Part shown: positions 10,320 through 17,918 of the stretch, in pieces
How positions within the stretch are numbered: position 1 is the first letter of the stretch
Layout of the letters: each line of letters opens with the position of its first letter
NCBI RefSeq assembly: GCF_000472525.1
Contig: NZ_AWZT01000002.1
Coordinates: 62,327-126,326 of the forward strand
Direction: 5' to 3'
DNA from: Paraburkholderia dilworthii
GTDB lineage: Bacteria > Pseudomonadota > Gammaproteobacteria > Burkholderiales > Burkholderiaceae
Length of the DNA: 64,000 nucleotides
The notes under the pieces: model-generated
The model's database searches: none
Seen by the model: the letters and a program-made list of their open reading frames with translations, nothing else
Told to the model about the DNA's origin: nothing
Made by a program: the position numbers and the translations under genes

Positions 10320-11723
10320 TCATCCCGCATGGGAGATGAGTTCTGTGTACGACGGAAAACGCTCCGCCTTGTCGCGCTCGGTGGCCGCATGGGCTGCCGT
10401 GCTTGCCGCTGCGCTTGATGCCGCGTTTGCTGCATTTACCGCACTTACCATCGTCGTCGCGCCTGCCGCTGTCACAGCAACGGCCGGTTCGCCGGGATAA
10501 CGCCGCAGCGGTCCGCGAAATGTATTCAGAGGACCATGCAACGACGCACCGTGATGCGCGGCGACCGGTTCCGGCAAATGACGCGTGCCGGGCAACGGAC
10601 GAGCCGGCGCCGTCGCATACGGCGCATGAGTCACCGATGCATTCGGCGCATACGCGGCCTTGTGCGTCTGCATGGGCGTTGCATGCGGTTGCGGCGTGCG
10701 GGCCTGCGGCGCTGCTTCGGCCGCAGCCAGGGTCAAGCACTCGCGATCGATCCACTGCGCCGCCCACTCGAACGCATAATGCTCGGCGGCCTGTGCATCC
10801 GCGAAGCGCGGCCCGACGAGGCCCGATCGCTCGACACGCCTGCCCTCCTTCATGATCTCCGCCCATGCGCGGTACATTGCGTTAGGCACACGCTCGGCCG
10901 CGACGTAGATCAGATAGCCGTGGCGCTCGGCAACTTGCCGGCCGCGCGGCGCGAGACTCGTGGACAAAGGACTGCGCTGCACAGCCGCCGCGGGCATTGT
11001 GCGCGCCGAGGCAATCGCCGAGTTCAAACCCTGCATGGCCGTGCCGACCGCGCTGGCTTCGTCCATTGCGTGCAGGTCGACACGCAGCGCGGGGCGCGGC
11101 GCGTAGACGACCGATGGCGTGGGCAAGGCCGGCGCGCGCGTTATCACCTGCGATGCGGCCTGTGTGGACGTTTCAGACGGCGCGGCGTTGTCGATACCTG
11201 CCAGCTGACGCGTGATGTCCGCGATGGGGTCGGCCGAGCGCCAGTTGCGCGTGTGGGACGCGCCCGCCGCGTGCTGCATATTCGAGGCGTTGCCGTTCGT
11301 GCCCGGCGCTTGCCAGGACTCGGGGCTCTTCCACGACACACCACGCAGATTCTCGTCGCGCGCACCCGGTGTTTCCGTCACCGGCAGCGCTGGCTTACCC
11401 GCCGGTTTGGCCGCAGCCGGGACCGCCGGTTGCGGGACATACGCGAAGGTACGTCCGGTTCTGGACAGGAGCCGAACCATCTCGAGCAGCGTGCCGTTCA
11501 ACTGCCATTCTTCGAAACGGCGCCGGCAAGTGGGACCCGACGGATAGCGGCCCGGCAGCTTCGACCAGGGCTCTCCAGTAGTCAGAATCCATAACACGGC
11601 ATTGGCCACGACACGTGGGTCGGCGCGGGGCCGCCCGCGTCGGTTCAGACGGACGGCCGGCTCATCGGAGACAAGCGCTGCCAGCAGCGCCCATTCGTCA
11701 TTGCTTAGCTCATCGAAAAACAT
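10320..11723 (-). CDS. Domesticated transposase-like protein: IS5-type DNA-binding domain with Ala/Pro-rich tail, no catalytic domain
   Basis: Residues 1-92 (starting MFFDELSNDEWALLAALV) match the N-terminal helix-turn-helix region of IS5-family transposases (DUF4096 type), with AVLWILTTGEPWSKLPGRY and FEEWQLNGTL. The DDE catalytic domain that should follow is absent. Instead there are about 370 residues rich in Ala, Pro and Thr, interrupted at about 267-330 by a compact aromatic-rich segment (HGYLIYVAAERVPNAMYRAW ... EHYAFEWAAQWIDRE) that looks like a folded domain. The total is 467 residues. The ATG at 11723 has GGAG eight bases upstream; an upstream in-frame ATG would add 19 residues without support. 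The frame is intact and no terminal inverted repeats are visible. I infer a host DNA-binding regulator derived from a transposase; its target is unknown. Automatic annotation would probably call it a transposase. Confidence 0.75.
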   Translation of the reverse strand: MFFDELSNDEWALLAALVSDEPAVRLNRRGRPRADPRVVANAVLWILTTGEPWSKLPGRYPSGPTCRRRFEEWQLNGTLLEMVRLLSRTGRTFAYVPQPAVPAAAKPAGKPALPVTETPGARDENLRGVSWKSPESWQAPGTNGNASNMQHAAGASHTRNWRSADPIADITRQLAGIDNAAPSETSTQAASQVITRAPALPTPSVVYAPRPALRVDLHAMDEASAVGTAMQGLNSAIASARTMPAAAVQRSPLSTSLAPRGRQVAERHGYLIYVAAERVPNAMYRAWAEIMKEGRRVERSGLVGPRFADAQAAEHYAFEWAAQWIDRECLTLAAAEAAPQARTPQPHATPMQTHKAAYAPNASVTHAPYATAPARPLPGTRHLPEPVAAHHGASLHGPLNTFRGPLRRYPGEPAVAVTAAGATTMVSAVNAANAASSAAASTAAHAATERDKAERFPSYTELISHAG

Positions 11724-12303
11724 GTGATTTTCTCCACGCAGCCTGGCCTGGCCGCGGCTTTGGGCTGACCACGGATTCAACCTTCACGATCCATGTGTAG
11801 CCCTCGGTTGCACAAATATGTCTTGTACGTTTTGTTTGGTGATCAATACCGCCCTGTGTTAGTGCGGTTTGTCCCTATTGCGAAGCACAAAACGTGGTCT
11901 CACTCGTGCGTGGGAGAATTTGTGCACGAAGCATACCATCACCAGGGTTTTCGTGAATATCGTTGAGACAAGTGTTACGGATAGAAACAACTTGTACTCT
12001 TCACTCGACCATTTCACGCGATGCGGTAACGGAAATACTTCCTGCGATAGCACCGAATTTGCTATTGCGAGCAGCGAAAATAGCAAAAGCCGCGAATAGC
12101 CCCATGCGAATTCGACAGATGCATCGCGCGGTAATTCCACAGAGTTTTTGCACGCCTGCATGCCCCGTTCGTTGCGCGTGCATCGAGTCAACGGTGCCAG
12201 CGTCTGGTGACACCGATGTGGCAACCCGGCCTTCTAGCCTCTGTGTCTAGCCTCCGTGAACAGCGTAGGCGCGGCGCCGCGCCTACGCGCTAATTGGCGT
12301 CTT
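11724..12303. other. Intergenic region upstream of the transposase-like gene, lower GC
   Basis: The 580 bases have lower GC than their surroundings, especially 11800-12130. They should hold the promoter of the transposase-like gene; the reverse strand has a TTGATC box near 11845 with no good -10 partner. A reverse-strand frame at 11859-12224 with two hydrophobic stretches is the only possible gene, and I do not trust it. A perfect palindrome closes the region at 12263-12288. Confidence 0.4.
12263..12288 (-). terminator. Perfect 26-bp palindrome after the YciI gene, possible terminator
   Basis: The half-site GCGTAGGCGCGGC is followed by its exact complement, giving a 26-bp perfect inverted repeat that could fold into a very stable GC hairpin. 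It lies 15 bases past the stop of the YciI gene. No run of T follows on either strand, so an intrinsic terminator is not certain. A protein-binding or REP-type element is the alternative. Confidence 0.45.
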
Positions 12304-12600
12304 CTAGCGGACAGGACTCGCCGCGCCCTCGCCTACCACGGTCGTCCATTCGCGCACGCGCCAACGGGTAACGAGACCGGCTTGCACGTAGGGATCCGCT
12401 TCTGCAAAGGCTTGCGCGGCTGCTGGCGAGTCGCCGGTAAAGAGCAGCACAGCAGTGTCGGCCGGTTCGGTCAATGCGCCGGCGAGCAGCAGTTCGCCGC
12501 GCTCTGCTGCGGCCCACGCGAGCTTCAGATGCCGCTCGCGGTGTGCGCCGCGCCGTTCCAGATAGTCTGGCACGAGGTCATAACTCAATAGATAGTGCAT
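12304..12600 (-). CDS. YciI family protein
   Basis: The protein has 98 residues from the ATG at 12600, which has GAGGAG about seven bases upstream. An upstream in-frame start would add 37 residues unlike the family. The sequence MHYLLSYDLVPDYLERR, the central REHL-type His region (HRERHLKLAWAAAERGEL) and DPYVQAGLVTRWRVREW match the YciI fold, a ferredoxin-like barrel related to muconolactone isomerase. Most members have no proven reaction; a conserved His and Asp suggest a small-molecule enzyme. It stands alone on the minus strand, divergent from psiF. Confidence 0.85.
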   Translation of the reverse strand: MHYLLSYDLVPDYLERRGAHRERHLKLAWAAAERGELLLAGALTEPADTAVLLFTGDSPAAAQAFAEADPYVQAGLVTRWRVREWTTVVGEGAASPVR

Positions 12601-13045
12601 GACAAGCTCCTCTGGTTTGCTTGATATCACGGCACAGCCGGCAAATGCGCAACGCTGCGTGTCAATCGGTTTTAGGGTATTTTCTCTCAGGATTTCCTTA
12701 CGAATTGCCATTCATGTGCACGCGCAGCAAATGAATCAATGCAGCGCGAATTTTTGAGCGCGTTCGCCTGCGACTGCAACATGCGAATTAAAGCCGAATT
12801 GCATTGTCGATTTAATCTGCAATGCATAACATAATGGCATCTCCGTGATTGCGCCAGTTTCAATCGTGCGAATGGCGCAAGCGCCGCTCCGTCAGGGAAA
12901 ACGCGCGGCCGACGCTGTCAACGCAAACGCGGTTTTGACCGTTGATGCAGACAGCATTTGCCATAATGGACCTGCCGAGGGCCGGATGCCGTCGACGCCC
13001 ACGTGCATGAAGACCACAAACGTTTCCACACCGATGGAGTGTCAC
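12601..13045. other. Divergent spacer between YciI and psiF genes
   Basis: The 445 bases hold no supported gene. The stretch 12720-12845 is AT-rich, and GGAG precedes the psiF start. An open frame running into psiF from 12845 lacks a ribosome site and is treated as leader. Confidence 0.4.
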
Positions 13046-13339
13046 ATGAAAACTCAATCCGCAATCGTTGCACTGGTACTCGGCGCCGTACTCGCCTCGC
13101 CCGCGTTCGCACAGAACAGCCAGCAAACGAAGATGGCAGACTGCAACAAGCAGGCCGCCGACAAGAAAGGCGACGAGCGCAAGGCGTTCATGAAAACCTG
13201 CCTGTCGGCCAAGCCGGCCGCCGCGCCGATGAGCCAGCAGGACAAGATGAAGGCGTGCAACGTGCAGGCCACCGGCAAGAAAGGTGACGAACGCAAGACG
13301 TTCATGAAGAGCTGCCTGTCGTCCGCGCCGGCTAACTAA
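13046..13339 (+). CDS. psiF: PsiF-repeat periplasmic protein
   Basis: A 97-residue secreted protein. The N-terminus MKTQSAIVALVLGAVLASPA ends in a signal-peptidase site AFA-Q after residue 22. Two near-identical PsiF repeats follow, each with the pattern M-x-x-C-N-x-Q-A followed by KKGDERK and a second Cys (FMKTCLS and FMKSCLS). In E. coli psiF is induced by phosphate starvation, but its job is unknown. The ATG at 13046 has GGAG six bases upstream and is the only start that gives a clean signal peptide. There is no pho box that I can recognise upstream. The paired cysteines suggest one disulfide per repeat. Confidence 0.88.
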   Translation: MKTQSAIVALVLGAVLASPAFAQNSQQTKMADCNKQAADKKGDERKAFMKTCLSAKPAAAPMSQQDKMKACNVQATGKKGDERKTFMKSCLSSAPAN

Positions 13340-13358
13340 GCGGCGGTTTTTGTCGGAC

Positions 13359-13383
13359 AGCGCCGCGTGCCTCGCGCGGCGCT
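13359..13383 (+). terminator. GC-rich hairpin after psiF
   Basis: A perfect nine-base stem AGCGCCGCG with its complement, seven-base loop, lies 19 bases past the psiF stop. It has no T-run, so it is a weak terminator at best. Confidence 0.4.
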
Positions 13384-13565
13384 CGATTATCGCGTCACAC
13401 TGTTTGCGTTTTTCACTTCCCCGCTTCGCCCGCCCTTCGCGGTGCCGCTGCCCGAACGCGCCGTTTTTCTTCTATGATGGCTGCGGAGACGGCCCACCCT
13501 CACACAACATTCATACGGGCCGCCATCTTGTCGTTGATGCCGCAAAGCATCGATTGGAGGCAAGG

Positions 13566-14015
13566 ATGGTATCGAAGCATAAAAACCGCTGGTTGAGGCG
13601 GTGGCTGGTCGTCATCGTATTCTGGGCCGTGCCCGTGGCGATCGTTGCAGTCAGCGAAATTCGCGAGGAGATGGCCTACAACGCCGTCGACCTGGAGCGC
13701 GCGCTGACCACCTGGAATTTCACCGACGCACAGCGCGCCGCGGGCGCCCCCGCCCGCTGCCACGGCAAGCCCGACGAGGCGCAAGCCGCCGGTTGTCCCG
13801 CCGATGTGCTCGCGGCCAACGCGCCGCGTCAGCAGGACGCGCGCAACGAATACGGTGTGCGCCGCTCTACTCTGATGGCTTATCTATGGCATGCGTTTGT
13901 CGGCTACTGGATCGTGCCGGCGATTACGCTGCTTTTCATCGGTGTGGTGATCGGCGGGGTGCGCCGCGCGTTGAGGCGCCCGTCGCCGGTCAAGAGCCCG
14001 GCCAACCACGGCTGA
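13566..14015 (+). CDS. Hypothetical membrane protein with two membrane segments
   Basis: I do not recognise a family. The 149-residue protein begins MVSKHKNRWLRRW with GGAGG about five bases upstream; an earlier in-frame ATG at 13350 has no such site. A first hydrophobic segment (about residues 14-30, LVVIVFWAVPVAIVAV) and a second (about 108-128, YWIVPAITLLFIGVVIGGV) flank a roughly 75-residue region that holds two cysteines (ARCHGKPDEAQAAGCP). With a positively charged N-terminus and C-terminus (RRALRRP), both ends are probably cytoplasmic and the loop periplasmic. The two loop cysteines could form a disulfide. It is alone on its strand between psiF and the SYLF gene. Confidence 0.7.
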   Translation: MVSKHKNRWLRRWLVVIVFWAVPVAIVAVSEIREEMAYNAVDLERALTTWNFTDAQRAAGAPARCHGKPDEAQAAGCPADVLAANAPRQQDARNEYGVRRSTLMAYLWHAFVGYWIVPAITLLFIGVVIGGVRRALRRPSPVKSPANHG

Positions 14016-14381
14016 TAGCATGCGGACGTCGCGAGTCTGCTGCATTGAGGCAACACTTCCGATTCGATTGCAACGCGAATTGCCGGTGCCCGAATCGGTA
14101 AAAATGGGCGCGGGCGCGCCTTTCCATCCTCCCGCCGCCGGGCTGGCGCCGTCGAAATGCCTGGCGCTGAAAGCCGTTCGATTGCGCATTGTGCGACCCG
14201 CGAGGGCGAGCCGCGGGGCCGGTCAAATTTACAGCGCGTCTTTTCGGATGTGCCGCAAAGCCCCGCCGCATAAGGCTTTCGCCTTGCGCGCAAGGGCGCC
14301 ATTTGGCGCGCCGTGTGATATAACTCAAAGGCAGCCGCGCGACTTCCGCGGCTGCGCCCCGGAACCATACGGAGAAAAACG
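14016..14381. other. Intergenic region upstream of the SYLF lipoprotein gene
   Basis: I see no gene in these 366 bases. A GGAGAAAAACG ribosome site ends it, and GATATAACT at about 14317 may be a -10 element for the downstream gene. Confidence 0.35.
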
Positions 14382-14969
14382 ATGCAAAGACGACACTTCA
14401 TGTTGAAGACTACCGCTGCGCTCGCTTTCGGAGGCCTTGCACTCGCCGGTTGTACCACCAATACGGGCGGCCACGACACCGCGGCCACCGACGCATCCAA
14501 ACGCCAGTCGATCGATGCCAGCGTCGAAGGCACCATGTCGAGGCTGTACACGACCGTGAAGGGCTCGCGTGAACTCGTCTCGAAGGCGCGCGGCGTGCTC
14601 GTGTTCCCGTCTGTGCTGCAAGCGGGCTTCATTGTCGGCGGCCAGTACGGCGAAGGCTCGCTGCGCGTGGGCGGCAGCACGGTCGGCTACTACAGCACGA
14701 TCTCGGGCTCGTTCGGCCTGCAAGCCGGCGCGCAATCGAAGGCCATCATCTTCCTGTTCATGACGCAGGACGCACTCGACAAATTCCGCAATGCCGACGG
14801 CTGGTCGGTGGGCGGCGACGCGTCGGTCGCGTTAGTGAAGATGGGCGCGAATGGCGCGATCGACAGCAACACGGCCACGGCGCCCGTCGAGGTATTCGTG
14901 CTGACCAATGCCGGATTGATGGGCGACCTGTCGCTGCAGGGCACAAAGGTTTCGCGCCTGAAAATTTAA
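14382..14969 (+). CDS. SYLF-domain lipoprotein (BPSL1445 type)
   Basis: The 195-residue protein starts MQRRHFMLKTTAALAFGGLA and has a lipobox LAGC with Cys24, so it is a predicted lipoprotein. The rest is a SYLF (Ysc84-like) domain: KGSRELVSKARGVLVFPSVL, then GGQYGEGSLRVGG and the typical YYSTISGSFGLQAGAQSKAI and DGWSVGGDASVALV segments. In eukaryotes SYLF domains bind phosphoinositides; the bacterial lipoproteins are poorly understood and probably act at the envelope. GGAG lies upstream of the ATG. The gene is monocistronic. Confidence 0.88.
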   Translation: MQRRHFMLKTTAALAFGGLALAGCTTNTGGHDTAATDASKRQSIDASVEGTMSRLYTTVKGSRELVSKARGVLVFPSVLQAGFIVGGQYGEGSLRVGGSTVGYYSTISGSFGLQAGAQSKAIIFLFMTQDALDKFRNADGWSVGGDASVALVKMGANGAIDSNTATAPVEVFVLTNAGLMGDLSLQGTKVSRLKI

Positions 14970-15315
14970 GGGACGTGGCGGCTCGCTAGCGGCTTGGCAT
15001 AACGCCTGGACGTTTGCGGGGCGCCTGATGTGCGTGATCCCTGCAACGGTGCCCGGGAGCGCGAGCTGGGCGCGCGCCTGCCAGGTTAGATCCGCCCCAT
15101 TTGACGCCGCGCGCGAAATCTCGGCAAGAGGTCGGTTGCGCTGTGGGCGCCGGCCTTGTCGGCGTTTTGCGTTAGACCTGCAGCTGGACCTTCGCTGGCA
15201 CAACAGCAACGCTGCCGGGCCCAACGCAAATTCGCACGATGAATAATCGGCAAAATCCGCACGCTGCGCAAATGGCCGGCCGTGCTGAACCGGCCGCCGC
15301 GCCCGCTCGCGGCGA
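14970..15315. other. Convergent intergenic region between SYLF and glycosyltransferase genes
   Basis: These 346 bases lie between two convergent gene ends and hold no supported gene. A short CGGCCG inverted repeat with an eight-base loop at about 15276-15296 could help end transcription from either side, but it lacks a T-run. Confidence 0.35.
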
Positions 15316-16383
15316 TCAACGCCCCGAGCTGTCCACCACTTTGAAGCGCGAACGCTTCTGCGCGCGGATCACCGACTGATACGCATCCACATACTGCTGC
15401 GCCATCCGGTGCGATGTGAAGCGCTCCTCGAAGCGTTGCCGCACGCCCGCACGCGGCATCTTGTGCAAGCGGTTGACCGCTGCAACGGCACCGATTTCGT
15501 CTTCGACGATAAAACCCGTCAGCCCGTCTTCGAGCACTTCCGGCACCGAGCCACGGTTGAACGCAACGACCGGCGTGCCGCAAGCCATTGCCTCGATCAT
15601 GACGAGGCCGAAAGGCTCCGGCCAGTCGATCGGAAACAGCAGCGCATGCGCGCCCGACAGGAAGTCGGCCTTCTGATGATCGGCGATCTCGCCGATGAAC
15701 TCGACGTGCGGCAAGTCCAGCAGCGGCCGGATATCGCGCTCGAAATATTCGCGATCCGCGGTGTCGACCTTGGCGGCGATGCGAATCGGCATGCCGCAAC
15801 GCCCGGCAATGCGGATCGCAGTATCGACGCGTTTTTCAGGCGAAATGCGCCCGAGGAAAGCGAGGTACTTCTGCTCGACCGGCTGCGGCGTGTAAAGCTG
15901 CTCAGGCAGGCCGTGATAAACCGTGGTCAGCCAGCGCGCTTGCGGCAACGGATGCCGCTGCGCATTCGAAATCGAAATGACCGGCGCGGTGTTGAACGTG
16001 TCGAACACCGGCTGTTGTTCGGGCAGATCGAGACGGCCGTGCATGGTCGTGACGAACGGCGTCTCCTGGCGCTTGAAGACTGAGAACGAGTAATAGTCCA
16101 GGTGAAAATGCAGCACGTCGAAATCCTCGGCCTGGCGGCGCACGAGTTCCATCAACAGCATGTGCGGCGCCACGCGGTCGCGAATCCCGGGATCGAGGCG
16201 CAGCGCGCGCGGCCATACGGCCTCGAGCCTGGCGCTCGTCACGGAGTCGCCGCTTGCGAACAGCGTCACGTCATGGCCGAGTTCGACGAGCGCCTCGGTG
16301 ATGTACGACACGACGCGCTCCGTGCCGCCATACAGCTTCGGCGGCACCGATTCGGTCAAGGGGGCGATCTGCGCAATCTTCAT
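15316..16383 (-). CDS. Family 4 glycosyltransferase
   Basis: The 355-residue protein starts MKIAQIAPLTESVPPKLYGG, the acceptor-side motif of GT4 enzymes, and has the GT-B donor region with EKRVDTAIRIAGRCG and the E-X7-E motif in EPFGLVMIEAMACGTPVVAF. It should transfer a sugar from a nucleotide donor in the cytoplasm. The ATG at 16383 has GGAG seven bases upstream. It is transcribed in the same direction as the ATPase and otsA genes upstream, though 271 bp separate it from the ATPase. Homologues of this type are often found beside trehalose or compatible-solute genes; the substrate cannot be told from sequence alone. Confidence 0.88.
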   Translation of the reverse strand: MKIAQIAPLTESVPPKLYGGTERVVSYITEALVELGHDVTLFASGDSVTSARLEAVWPRALRLDPGIRDRVAPHMLLMELVRRQAEDFDVLHFHLDYYSFSVFKRQETPFVTTMHGRLDLPEQQPVFDTFNTAPVISISNAQRHPLPQARWLTTVYHGLPEQLYTPQPVEQKYLAFLGRISPEKRVDTAIRIAGRCGMPIRIAAKVDTADREYFERDIRPLLDLPHVEFIGEIADHQKADFLSGAHALLFPIDWPEPFGLVMIEAMACGTPVVAFNRGSVPEVLEDGLTGFIVEDEIGAVAAVNRLHKMPRAGVRQRFEERFTSHRMAQQYVDAYQSVIRAQKRSRFKVVDSSGR

Positions 16384-16654
16384 AGTTGTCTCCGTAAACT
16401 GATGGCTTGCGGCCCGACTTATGTTCAGACACGAACTTTTGCCGCGCTCGCCGTCAGTGGCGCCGAATCTGAGCGCCGGTCTTTCGTCCTTCGATTGATG
16501 CGCGGGCGGCGGCGCGCGCACCACATGCATCGGAGCATTATTCCCTGGTAGGGGCTAAAAAGCGCCCGGTATTGCATTTATTGGGCGCTGTTACATTCAG
16601 CTTACATCGCGCGGAGCAGCGAAATACGCGCGCATCCGCTGCGCCCTTGCTCCT

Positions 16655-17818
16655 TCAGCGGGCCGGCCACTTCCACGCCGGCAGGTCGCGCTCGTCCGCA
16701 TCCGCGAGACGCGTTGCGCCAAAGTGCTTCTCGAGCACGATCGATTCGCTCGCGTCTTCGCGTTCGAGTGCCGCGATCAGCCGCGCCGCGTGCGACACCA
16801 CGAGTACCTGCGAATGTGCGGCGGCCTGCGTAATAAGGCGTGCGAGCGCCGGCAACAGGTCCGGATGCAAACTGGTTTCCGGCTCGTTCAGCACCAGCAG
16901 CGCAGGCGGACGCGGCGTCAACAGTGCGGCCACCAGCAACAGATAGCGCAAAGTCCCGTCCGACAATTCCGCGCCCTTCAGCGGGCGTAGCAGGCCGTGT
17001 TGCTGCATCAGCACTTCGAAGCGGCCGTCCTGTGTCGCGATCTCGAGCCGCGAGCCGGGAAACGCATCGTCGATCGCGGCATCGAGCGCCGCCGGATCGC
17101 CGATCTCGCGAATGGTTTGCAAAGCCGCGGCGAGATCGGCGCCGTCGTCGGACAGCACCGGCGTATGCGTGCCGATTTGCGGCATGCGCGCGGGCGCGTC
17201 CGCGTCGGTGCGGAAATGGTCGTAGAAGCGCCACGAGCGGATCTGCTCGCGCACCGCGATCATCTCCGGCGCGGAGCGCGGGTCGGCGAACTCGGTCATC
17301 ATGCTGTCGAAGCTCGCGACCGGCTGCGGGACCGTTTGCCAGTCGCCGTTTTCATCGCGGGTGCGCAGCGCCGCGCCGTGCCGGTCGACCAGCAACGCCG
17401 AAGGCCGCAGCACAGGTCCGCTCCAGATGCACTCGCGTTTGATGACGGGATCGAGCACGAACTGGCTTGTACCCGGATGCGGCAGCCCGAGATCGATCGC
17501 ATAACTGAACTGTTCGCCCGCGAACCCGAGCCGCAGGCTCACCGGTGCGTTGCGGGTCGTGCCTTGAACCTCGAATTCGCCGCTCAGCATGCCCCGCGAA
17601 AAACGCTCGGGACCGGCCCATAAGGTGGACGGCAAGCCGCCTTCGCGCGCGAGCGAGGTGATCACGCCGCCACGCGCGGTGTCGGCAAGCAGACGCAGCG
17701 AACGATATACGCTCGACTTGCCGCTGCCATTCGCACCTGTAATGACGTTGAGCCGGCCGAGCGGCACGATCAATTCGCGTAACGACCGGTAACCCGCGAT
17801 GGCGAGCGCGCTCAGCAC
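16655..17818 (-). CDS. RecF/SMC-like AAA family ATPase (COG4637-like)
   Basis: The protein has 387 residues from a GTG start (LSALAIAGYRSLRELIVPLG). Walker A is GANGSGKSS with Lys34. The ABC-type signature is LSDGTLRYLLLVAALL and Walker B is ALLVLNEPETSLHPDLLP, where the Glu is catalytic. This layout is that of OLD/RecF-like predicted ATPases, whose substrate is unknown; some act on DNA. The start is uncertain: another in-frame GTG at 17830 would add four residues, and there is no good ribosome site for either. It lies 100 bp after the otsA stop on the same strand, so the two may be transcribed together. No nuclease or partner gene is next to it, which argues against a standard anti-phage pair. 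Confidence 0.82.
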   Translation of the reverse strand: MLSALAIAGYRSLRELIVPLGRLNVITGANGSGKSSVYRSLRLLADTARGGVITSLAREGGLPSTLWAGPERFSRGMLSGEFEVQGTTRNAPVSLRLGFAGEQFSYAIDLGLPHPGTSQFVLDPVIKRECIWSGPVLRPSALLVDRHGAALRTRDENGDWQTVPQPVASFDSMMTEFADPRSAPEMIAVREQIRSWRFYDHFRTDADAPARMPQIGTHTPVLSDDGADLAAALQTIREIGDPAALDAAIDDAFPGSRLEIATQDGRFEVLMQQHGLLRPLKGAELSDGTLRYLLLVAALLTPRPPALLVLNEPETSLHPDLLPALARLITQAAAHSQVLVVSHAARLIAALEREDASESIVLEKHFGATRLADADERDLPAWKWPAR

Positions 17819-17918
17819 GCCGCCATCCACGGATGCGATGCCTGTCGGGGCGCGCTTGCTATGCCACCGTGCTCGCGCTGCCGGTCCATGCGCGCGCTGT
17901 GCCGTTTCGAGCAATCCA

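Noticed and set aside
10320..11723. Active IS5-family insertion sequence
   Set aside because: Only the N-terminal DNA-binding region is present; no DDE residues and no terminal inverted repeats.
11859..12224. A minus-strand frame of 121 codons with two hydrophobic stretches upstream of the transposase-like gene
   Set aside because: No ribosome site, no family resemblance, and the region has low GC of a regulatory spacer. It could be a decayed gene but I cannot support it.
12845..13045. N-terminal extension of PsiF from an upstream ATG
   Set aside because: It would bury the signal peptide inside the protein and has no ribosome site.
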